Shown piece after piece: positions 1-6,702 of a stretch of DNA of 10,600 nucleotides. Under the pieces are notes generated by a model. The model was not told where the DNA came from, made no database searches, and worked only from the letters and a program-made list of their open reading frames with translations. The DNA lies in contig JARBUQ010000099.1 in assembly GCA_029239545.1 (NCBI GenBank), positions 1-10,600 of the forward strand, given 5' to 3'. The DNA comes from Paenibacillus sp. Its GTDB lineage: Bacteria; Bacillota; Bacilli; Paenibacillales; NBRC-103111. Position 1 is the stretch's first letter; each line of letters begins with the position of its first letter. The translations under genes and the position numbers were made by a program.

Positions 1-412
1 ATTGTGAAGCAGATTGAAGAGGATCTGAATGAGTCGATTCTCGTCTGCAAGCACATGGGGAAAAGCTTGCGGAATGTGATTCTCGAATTGGAGCGGCTTG
101 CCTTCTGTCATGAACCGAAGCATTTCTACTACTCCTGAAGCAGCGGTATGGATGTTCAGGCTTCTTTGCTGCAGTTGGATGCCGCTGTTTTGCAACCGCG
201 ACAGATCAAGCAAATCATTCAACAGAAAAGACATCCGACGTCCTACGGTTAGGAGCAGTTCCATGTTTTTTACACTTTTGTCAGAAAGTGAGCTCTGATC
301 GCTGTCCATTACCGTCTGTGCGATATTCAGGATACCGTGCAGCGGATTGCGTAGTTCATGGGATGTATTCGCCAGGAAATCATCCTTCAGCTTATCCGCC
401 TTTTGCAGCTTC
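1..412 (-). pseudogene. Histidine kinase core of the same gene, displaced by one frame and cut by the window edge
   Basis: In the -1 frame relative to the sensor half, the minus strand encodes about 136 residues without a stop. The segment starts LQKADKLKDDFLANTSHELR, a standard HisKA dimerisation helix. The phosphoacceptor His in SHELRNPLHGI is encoded at 358-360. Near the left edge DENRLIQILFNLLHN is the N-box that opens the HATPase_c domain, so the ATP-binding domain lies mostly outside the window. Inserting one A in the GGGAAGCTG stretch (about 410-413) would fuse the halves smoothly as ELAGKLQKADKLKDDF. A TGA lies just upstream in this frame and no start codon precedes the His, so this half is unlikely to be made alone. 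It is either a disabled gene or a sequencing error. Confidence 0.85.
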
Positions 413-1718
413 CCGCCAACTCAACAGTTGCGGCTGCATTGCGAAAGTAACGTTTGAACCAGAATGAAGCAAAAACGATAAAGGCAAGTATAATATCGAA
501 TGGATAATAATGCATGCCGACCTTTCTTTTGAAAAAAGACCATATGACGTTGGTCAGAATTGCAATTGCGCCAAGCACCAGATAGATAGCATCATCGTCT
601 CCGTTCAACAATCTTCTGAGGATAAGTGCAGAAAACAACAGACAATAGGACAGGGCAAGCAGAAAATATATTTTGCCTGCATCCAAAGTATAGTGGAAGG
701 GTGCTAATGTAATATGCAGCAGGAACAATCCAAAAATCACATAAAACAAACGGTAAACTCGCATGGATGCATATTCCGGGAAAAGATGTTTGGTAAATTC
801 CACCAGCAACGCACAAACACCTACATATGTAAGATACGAAATCCGGAAATTCCATTCATAGCTGATAGGCAGCCAAAGTATAAGCAGTTTCTCATCTTGA
901 ACGAGTGTCATAACAATCGTAGTAATAACCAAGGTAGCAAACACGATCAATGCCTTCTGACGAGTACCGATGAGGTAGAGAATACAAGCAAATAAAGCAT
1001 GCAGCAGCAGGACGACGCACACCATCAGTTGAATGGAGATCAGTACCCATTTTTCGTGCTCTACTGCCTCTCTGCTGCCGAATTTAATTGATTTCATAAT
1101 ACCGCCTCCGTATGACTTTTCGAAATTAGCCACGTGGATGACAATATCAATCTGGCCTTGTTCCGCAGTGAAGGAGACATCGTAAGGTGTATTTTGTGCA
1201 GTATATTGTTCTTTGAACTCGGCTGGTTGACCAGATTGACCTAAACGCGAACCGTTCACGAATAAGACAGATGAGTGCTGGATATTAGGAATCCGGATGC
1301 CATAAATAGGCTTAGCATCGTTTTCCACTAATACCTTTAAACGAAATGATCCATATTCAACCGGCGGCTCATTGTCAGCAGACAAGGACGTATCCCAGTT
1401 TCCTGGCACCTGAATGAACTTCCTATTCTCTGCAGAAGCGGGCTTGGAATCGTACATCAGGAATACATCAGGGTAAAATTCCCACTCTCCATCCAAGGGA
1501 ATGGTGTTAGTGGAGGAGGAGTCTATGCTGCGCAAATCCAATACTCCATTAACAGCCAGAGGATAATTTCCAGGAGAGGTGGAGAACATCCAGACCAGTC
1601 GGATGCTTGTAATACAGAGTAAAAATATACATACGATCAGCACAATTTTTTTGGTAGTCATCATAATTACATTATTCGACACAGATGAATCGATTCCTCC
1701 AAGGATCCACTTTCTCAT
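387..1718 (-). CDS. Sensor half of a 7TMR-DISM membrane histidine kinase (frameshifted)
   Basis: The reading frame gives 443 residues: a first membrane helix (about 24-45), an extracytoplasmic domain (about 50-220), then a seven-helix membrane block (about 224-425). The outer domain has motifs LDGEWEFYP, VPGNWD, YGSFRLKV and VLFVNGSRLGQSG. These resemble the galactose-binding or jelly-roll fold of 7TMR-DISM extracellular domains and glycosidase sugar-binding modules, so a carbohydrate ligand is a fair inference. The membrane block fits 7TMR-DISM_7TM. After residue 436 the frame runs into 7 unrelated residues and a TGA, while the kinase continues in the -1 frame (next entry). The ATG at 1718 lacks a good ribosome binding site. 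A GTG at 1682, 13 nt after a GGAGG at 1696-1700, is an alternative start. The gene is transcribed away from the Tat/SLH operon, and its promoter was not identified. Confidence 0.85.
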   Translation of the reverse strand: MRKWILGGIDSSVSNNVIMMTTKKIVLIVCIFLLCITSIRLVWMFSTSPGNYPLAVNGVLDLRSIDSSSTNTIPLDGEWEFYPDVFLMYDSKPASAENRKFIQVPGNWDTSLSADNEPPVEYGSFRLKVLVENDAKPIYGIRIPNIQHSSVLFVNGSRLGQSGQPAEFKEQYTAQNTPYDVSFTAEQGQIDIVIHVANFEKSYGGGIMKSIKFGSREAVEHEKWVLISIQLMVCVVLLLHALFACILYLIGTRQKALIVFATLVITTIVMTLVQDEKLLILWLPISYEWNFRISYLTYVGVCALLVEFTKHLFPEYASMRVYRLFYVIFGLFLLHITLAPFHYTLDAGKIYFLLALSYCLLFSALILRRLLNGDDDAIYLVLGAIAILTNVIWSFFKRKVGMHYYPFDIILAFIVFASFWFKRYFRNAAATVELAGSCKRRIS

Positions 1719-1788
1719 GGTTTATCCCAATGTTGGAAGGGGTTTTTGACATGCGGATTAAGGTTGATAAAGACCAAGAAAAGTTTCG

Positions 1789-1818
1789 TTGACAGCGTTT
1801 ACAGAGCGGAGCTATAAT
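1789..1818 (+). promoter_or_regulatory. Sigma-A promoter of the Tat/SLH operon
   Basis: A perfect -35 box TTGACA (1789-1794) is followed after 18 bp by a perfect -10 box TATAAT (1813-1818). Transcription should start near 1825, giving a leader of about 100 nt before the first start codon at 1929. Both hexamers are ideal and only the spacer is 1 bp longer than optimal, so the promoter should be strong unless repressed. It is the only good promoter seen ahead of the three-gene operon. Confidence 0.85.
1790..1803 (+). promoter_or_regulatory. cre site (CcpA operator) across the -35 box
   Basis: TGACAGCGTTTACA matches every fixed position of the classic cre consensus TGWNANCGNTNWCA, and because that consensus is palindromic it matches on both strands. 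It shares five bases with the -35 hexamer and runs into the spacer. By the known behaviour of CcpA, binding here would block RNA polymerase, so repression by preferred sugars is the natural reading. A chance match is expected about 0.04 times in a window this long, and far less often at a promoter. CcpA itself is not encoded in the window. Confidence 0.72.
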
Positions 1819-1833
1819 AAGTGAACAAACCAG

Positions 1834-1900
1834 GATCAAATCACATTTAGGAAAATGCATAATTTTCCTATTGATCATGTGATGTTTACAAACTATAAAC
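1834..1900 (+). promoter_or_regulatory. Structured 5' leader of the operon
   Basis: A perfect hairpin has arms TAGGAAAAT (1848-1856) and ATTTTCCTA (1862-1870) with a 5-nt loop. TCACAT (1841-1846) can pair with ATGTGA (1877-1882) around it. Alternatively GATCAA (1834-1839) can pair with TTGATC (1871-1876), which directly abuts the hairpin. These two outer pairings cross, so they would be mutually exclusive or form a pseudoknot. A further weak palindrome GTTTA-N7-TAAAC sits at 1884-1900. The structure starts about 10 nt into the transcript and ends before the ribosome binding site at 1913-1918. It could stabilise the mRNA 5' end, act as an RNA switch or be a protein operator. No known riboswitch class was recognised. 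Confidence 0.5.
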
Positions 1901-1928
1901 AAATCAATGCTGAAGGAGCTGTTCATCG

Positions 1929-4244
1929 ATGAATCATGAAGAGAACAAGGGCAGGATGGAAGCAGGGGAAAGCTCAACGAATAAAGCGATCACTAGAAGA
2001 AGAGTGCTGATGACGTTAGGAATCGGCAGCGCCATAATTGCAGGTAATGCTCTTTCATCCAAGATCGCATTGGCGGATGGCGGGAATGGCTCGGCTAACC
2101 GGGTCCTTCAAGTGACTCATGTGAATGCGTTAAAAGCTTTGACTGCAAGCTCGCTCTCTGATGGTCAGCATGTACACGTGGGAGGGTACTACAGTAATGG
2201 TGATGGCGGCGGTAAGCTTGTACGCTGGGTGGCAGCGAGCACCAAGGAAGATAACGACGGAACTGTGCATAGCTTGGGCGGGTTAACAGGCCGCTTCGAG
2301 GTGGTACATAACGGAGTGGGTGATTTGCGTTGGTTCGGAGTATTCGGCCCGGCTCAGAATGCGGATCATGCATTGGATTGCTTGATTAACGACTTGTCCA
2401 TACACCGCGTGGAAGCGCATACCGACTTGAATTTTATCAAGCGCCATGTGTATCACCGCAGCAACATCGAGGTGGATTTCCACAATCACAATGTAACTAC
2501 AGTAGGAATTGAAAGAAATACGCTGGACAATCCGTTCGGTGCGGTTATGTTCTTCCAAGGGATCAAGACAACCACCGTACAAACGATTCATTTGACTGCT
2601 GATGTTATTGAATACTCGGACATCTTCCAGGTTGCTGATTCCTCAGCATTCGAAGTAGGCAGCTGGTGGCATGCGCAGATTGCCTATATCGGTACGAATA
2701 AAGCTCAACGTGAGCTTGATTATTTGGTGAAGGTCACCGAAGTGTTCAACTCAACAACGGTCCGTTTCAATTACAAGTCAGGCTGGCAGCTTGCAGCTGG
2801 GCGTGAGGTTACTTTTAGCAAGATTGAGCCTGCAGTGCGTTGTAATGTCAGAAATATGAATTTCAAAGGAATTCCGGTACCTGTTAATGGAACCAGCTTG
2901 AGGCCAACAGAGGACTGGGATATGATCGGCTCCAATCCGGTCGCTTTCGAATATGCGGTCGAGTGCGATGCTACCGGAATCCATGCATCCGAGGTATTCT
3001 GGCCTGTCGTTATGAGAAGATACAATACTCATTTCTTGACGGAGCGCTGCCAGCTTATGAATCCGGAAGAGCGTGATTGGGGCGGTACCGGATATCTTAC
3101 TCAACAAATCAATGTTCTTTATGGACATGTTAAAGATTGCAACACGAGCAACGCGCGGCATTTGAATGATTTTACGAATGCAGCCTATTGTATGGTTGAG
3201 AACTGTCACGGGGACGGGGATGAATACGGGCCTTTCGTAACACACGGCCAATTCGAGCATGATCTTACTTATATCGGGAATTCGGGTCTTCTTTCCTTCG
3301 CCAACAGCGGAACCTGGTGGGGAGATAGCGCAAAGCGGATCAGCGTTAAGCAGCATATCGCTTCAAGGATTGTGGCTCACAAGCGAATAACTGACCTGAC
3401 CCTGGAGGACTGCCATGCCATGGTCACCTATACGAAGCCTGGAACTAAGATGGCTAACTCAGGCTCAATCTGGGCCAATATGGATGGATTGCAGATGAGA
3501 GGCTGTACCGCTCAGGAGATGATTACGCTCAATAAAGGCTCTTCACGTTCCAAACGAAAAAATATGATTGATAGCTGCTCCTTTGGAATGATGAACGGAT
3601 ATGAACTGGCTCGACCGATTCGTTCCGGAACAACCCAAGTGGGATTCACCCCAAGCAATGGGGAGTTGACTATTATCAATAGTGAATTCTACAACGTGGA
3701 AGAGGTCACTCTCGGCAGTATCAATAAGCTGACGCTCATTAATACCTGGTTCAAGGGTGCATCTGCGACAACAGGTAAAATTAAGGTAGGGACACGGGAG
3801 ATCAATATGCAGGGTGGTGGACTAATTAATTGCGGATTCCTCTTTACAGGGGCATGGGATCGATTGGGAGACGTTAACAACGCCCCTAATACAGCTAACC
3901 AATCGGTTACGATTGACGGTGGAGCCGTATTCAGCGGTACGAACATTGAGAAGGCTTTCCTGAAAAGTGTAGCCTCCACCAATATTATTACTTGGAGTAT
4001 TGGGGATTGCACAAGCATGGCAGCAGATGCAGACACAGCGCATTTTCATATCGAGGGCGGTACTCATAAGCTGAAGGCTATGCGTTCACGGTTCAAAGGC
4101 GGAAAATATGTGGTCCTAAATGGCGGGTTCGGAGACAGCAATTATTTATTTATTACCTCCGTTATTGAAGAAGGCGTTGACCGGGCGTCATTACCGGCGG
4201 AGACTGCAACGATCAAACATAGTACAGGCAATCTTACGATATAA
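1929..4244 (+). CDS. Tat-exported beta-helix (pectate-lyase-like) protein, paralogue A
   Basis: The 771-residue product starts at an ATG 10 nt after AAGGAG (1913-1918). The N-terminus carries a twin-arginine signal: TRRRVLM at residues 22-28, a hydrophobic stretch, and an Ala-Leu-Ala cleavage site at 47-49 followed by Asp. From residue 56 a domain with GGYYSNGDGGGKLVRWVA and GVGDLRWFGVFGP looks like the entry region of pectate-lyase-superfamily or tailspike-like proteins of Bacillales. Residues about 300-760 are short beta-strand repeats with recurring Asn, Gly and Cys at turns, as in right-handed parallel beta-helices. A conserved acidic/His block, GDGDEYGPFVTHGQFEHDL, sits at 428-446. The protein has 12 cysteines. 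It is first in a three-gene operon, 30 bp before its paralogue. Enzymatic activity (polysaccharide lyase or hydrolase) is possible, but no catalytic signature was recognised; adhesive or structural roles are alternatives. Confidence 0.85.
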   Translation: MNHEENKGRMEAGESSTNKAITRRRVLMTLGIGSAIIAGNALSSKIALADGGNGSANRVLQVTHVNALKALTASSLSDGQHVHVGGYYSNGDGGGKLVRWVAASTKEDNDGTVHSLGGLTGRFEVVHNGVGDLRWFGVFGPAQNADHALDCLINDLSIHRVEAHTDLNFIKRHVYHRSNIEVDFHNHNVTTVGIERNTLDNPFGAVMFFQGIKTTTVQTIHLTADVIEYSDIFQVADSSAFEVGSWWHAQIAYIGTNKAQRELDYLVKVTEVFNSTTVRFNYKSGWQLAAGREVTFSKIEPAVRCNVRNMNFKGIPVPVNGTSLRPTEDWDMIGSNPVAFEYAVECDATGIHASEVFWPVVMRRYNTHFLTERCQLMNPEERDWGGTGYLTQQINVLYGHVKDCNTSNARHLNDFTNAAYCMVENCHGDGDEYGPFVTHGQFEHDLTYIGNSGLLSFANSGTWWGDSAKRISVKQHIASRIVAHKRITDLTLEDCHAMVTYTKPGTKMANSGSIWANMDGLQMRGCTAQEMITLNKGSSRSKRKNMIDSCSFGMMNGYELARPIRSGTTQVGFTPSNGELTIINSEFYNVEEVTLGSINKLTLINTWFKGASATTGKIKVGTREINMQGGGLINCGFLFTGAWDRLGDVNNAPNTANQSVTIDGGAVFSGTNIEKAFLKSVASTNIITWSIGDCTSMAADADTAHFHIEGGTHKLKAMRSRFKGGKYVVLNGGFGDSNYLFITSVIEEGVDRASLPAETATIKHSTGNLTI

Positions 4245-4274
4245 TGCCTCTTTCAAGAAAGGAGTCGCTCACGA

Positions 4275-6689
4275 ATGTTCAATCGAAGCAAAGGAAAGCA
4301 CAATCAAGACTATGAAGCCGTTCCGGGCAAGCAAGTGGATACCAAGCTGAATCAAGAGGTCAATCGCAGAGGTTTCCTGAAGACGTTTGGCATTGGCGGA
4401 GCATTGCTGGCAGGCAGTGCTGCTATGGAGTCGAACTTCGCTTTGGCTGATGGATTAGGCTTCGATAACTCGAGGCAGCCAGTTCTGGGTGTTGCAAACG
4501 TTAATGAATTGCTTCATCTGTCACCTGATACGATCAAGGATGGTCAGCTTGTGTATGTAGGTGGGTATAACAGAAGCGGAGACGGCGGCGGCAAGCTTGT
4601 ACGCTGGGTAGCGAGAAGTGTTAAGGCTGATAATGGAGGAACCGTGCACAATCCTGCTGGTACAAGAGAGGCGGGCTGGGCTATGAGTTCCAACAGCTCT
4701 GAAGTCCGATATGTTGATGGGGGTCATAAAGGCCGCTTCGAGGTCGTGCATAACGGAGTGGGGGATTTACGCTGGTTCGGTGTGTTCGGCCCGAATCACA
4801 ATGCGGATCTTGCATTGGATGCCCTGGTGAATGATCTGTCCGTTCATCGTGTAGAGGCACACACAGACCTGAACTTCGCCAAGCGTCATGTGTTTCGCCG
4901 CAGCAACATTGAGGTCGATTTTCACAACCATACGGTGACAACCGAAGGGATGGAGCGCAATACGCTCGATAATCCGTTCGGAGCGATTATGTTCTTTCAA
5001 GGGACGCTGCCTGGTATTACTCAGACGGTTACCCTTGCAGCAGATGTGCTGGAGTACTCTGACATCTTCGAGGTGGCAGACTCCTCTGCCTTCGCGGTTG
5101 GCAGCTGGTGGCATGCCCAGATCAAGAATAACACTGGCGGCGGTGCGCAGCGTGAAGTGGACTACTTGCTTAAAGTGACCGAGGTGTTCAATTCCAACAC
5201 CGTTCGTTTCAATTACAAATCCGGCTGGCTGCTTGCAGCGGGACGCCAAATCACATATAAGAAGATTGATCCTGTTGTGCGCTGCAACGTCAGGAATATG
5301 AACTTCATTGGAATTCCGGTACCTGTCAACGGTACAAGTCTGAGACCGACACCGGATTGGGATATGATTGGCTCCAATCCCGTTGCTTATGAGTATGCGG
5401 TTGAGTGTGACGCAACAGGAATTAACGCAACAAAGGTATTCTGGCCTGTTGTCATGCGCCGTTATAATACTCACTTTTTGACTGAACGCTGTCAGTTGAT
5501 GAACCCGGAAGAACGCGATTGGGGCGGAACCGGATATTTGACTCAACAAATTAATGTGTTGTATGGGCATGTCAAGGATTGTAATACAAGCAATGCCCGT
5601 CACCTGAATGATTTTACGAATGCGGCTTACAGTATGGTTGAGAACTGCCATGGAGATGGGGATGAGTACGGCCCGTTCGTAACCCATGGTCAATACGAGC
5701 ATGATCTTTCCTACATCGGGAATTCCGGGCTCTTATCGTTTGCGAACAGCGGTACATTCTGGGGAGACAGCGCCAAGCGGATTATAGTCAAGAATCATAT
5801 TGCCTCGAGAATCGTAGCTATGAAGCGTATTACGGATCTAACCTTGGAAAATTGCCATGCCATCGTGACTTACACGAAGCCGGGAACCAAGATGGCCAAC
5901 TCCGGGTCGATCTGGGTCAATATGGATGGCCTGCAGATGAGAGGTTGTTCCGCGCAGGAAATGATTACGATTAATAAGGGATCGTCCCGCGCAAAGCGCA
6001 AGAACATTATCGATAGCTGCTCCTTCGGCATGCTCACCGGTTATGAGCTCGCCCGCCCTATCCGGTCTGGCACCACGCAAGTGGGATATACACCAAGCAA
6101 CGGTGAGCTGACGATTCTCAACAGCGAATTTTACAATGTAGAGGATGTCAATCTGGGCAGTATCAACAAGCTCACATTGATTAATACGTGGTTCAAGGGT
6201 GCCAATACTACGTCAGGCAAAATCAAAGTCGGAACTCGTGAAGTTATTATGCAGGGCGGCGGTCTCATTAATTGCGGGTTCCTGTTCACAGGTGCTTGGG
6301 ATCGAGTGGGTGATGTGAATAATGCGGCCAACACTCCTAATCAGTCCATTACGATCGACGGTGGAGTCGTATTCAGCGGGACGAACGGTGAGAAGGCATT
6401 CCTCAAAAGTGTGAGCTCTGCTAACGTCATCCGCTGGAGCATTGGAGAGTGCACGAGTACCGCTGCAGATGCGGATACCGCTCATTTCCATATTGAAGGC
6501 GGAACGCATCAGTTGAAAGCAATCGGATCGCGGTTCATCGGCGGCAAGTATGCTGTAACGAACGCAGGCTTCGGAGGCAGCAATTATTTGTTTATCGCCT
6601 CAACTATTGAAGAAGGAGTCAATCGATCAGCGCTGCCGGTCGAAGCGATCGGTATTCAGCATAGCACGGATAACATGAATGTTGTATAA
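4275..6689 (+). CDS. Tat-exported beta-helix (pectate-lyase-like) protein, paralogue B
   Basis: The 804-residue product starts 10 nt after AAAGGAG (ending at 4264). Its signal peptide has the textbook Tat motif NRRGFLK at residues 30-36 and an Ala-Leu-Ala cleavage site at 56-58, followed by Asp-Gly. From residue about 70 it aligns along its whole length with the preceding gene product, at roughly 80-85 percent identity by eye, so this is a tandem duplication. The N-terminal tails are unrelated apart from the Tat motif. The main difference is residues 126-152 (27 residues against 6 in paralogue A), in the segment between GTVH and GRFEVVHNGVG. It keeps 10 of A's 12 cysteines. The block at 422-503 differs from A at only 4 of 82 positions. 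Fold and role are inferred as for A: a surface or secreted beta-helix protein of unknown activity. Confidence 0.85.
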   Translation: MFNRSKGKHNQDYEAVPGKQVDTKLNQEVNRRGFLKTFGIGGALLAGSAAMESNFALADGLGFDNSRQPVLGVANVNELLHLSPDTIKDGQLVYVGGYNRSGDGGGKLVRWVARSVKADNGGTVHNPAGTREAGWAMSSNSSEVRYVDGGHKGRFEVVHNGVGDLRWFGVFGPNHNADLALDALVNDLSVHRVEAHTDLNFAKRHVFRRSNIEVDFHNHTVTTEGMERNTLDNPFGAIMFFQGTLPGITQTVTLAADVLEYSDIFEVADSSAFAVGSWWHAQIKNNTGGGAQREVDYLLKVTEVFNSNTVRFNYKSGWLLAAGRQITYKKIDPVVRCNVRNMNFIGIPVPVNGTSLRPTPDWDMIGSNPVAYEYAVECDATGINATKVFWPVVMRRYNTHFLTERCQLMNPEERDWGGTGYLTQQINVLYGHVKDCNTSNARHLNDFTNAAYSMVENCHGDGDEYGPFVTHGQYEHDLSYIGNSGLLSFANSGTFWGDSAKRIIVKNHIASRIVAMKRITDLTLENCHAIVTYTKPGTKMANSGSIWVNMDGLQMRGCSAQEMITINKGSSRAKRKNIIDSCSFGMLTGYELARPIRSGTTQVGYTPSNGELTILNSEFYNVEDVNLGSINKLTLINTWFKGANTTSGKIKVGTREVIMQGGGLINCGFLFTGAWDRVGDVNNAANTPNQSITIDGGVVFSGTNGEKAFLKSVSSANVIRWSIGECTSTAADADTAHFHIEGGTHQLKAIGSRFIGGKYAVTNAGFGGSNYLFIASTIEEGVNRSALPVEAIGIQHSTDNMNVV

Positions 6690-6702
6690 AAGGGGGTGAA
6701 CC

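Noticed and set aside
387..425. Programmed -1 ribosomal frameshift in the kinase
   Set aside because: The overlap lacks a classic X-XXY-YYZ slippery heptamer, and no strong downstream stem or upstream Shine-Dalgarno stimulator was seen. A plain deletion or read error is simpler.
1746..1773. A second TTGACA upstream of the operon (1746-1751)
   Set aside because: The best -10 at proper distance (TAAAGA after 16 bp) matches only half the consensus; the promoter at 1789-1818 is far better.
1719..1928. Minus-strand promoter for the sensor kinase
   Set aside because: Only weak candidates were found (for example TTGTTT, 17 bp, CATGAT), so none is annotated.
4767..5702. 311-aa frame antisense to paralogue B (and a similar 192-aa frame opposite paralogue A at 2778-3356)
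   Set aside because: They lie fully inside well-supported plus-strand genes, with no domain, signal or ribosome binding site. Their likeness to each other just mirrors the duplication.
1929..6689. Prophage tailspike or receptor-binding proteins
   Set aside because: The beta-helix look fits tailspikes, but both proteins have Tat signal peptides with cleavage sites and no phage genes surround them.
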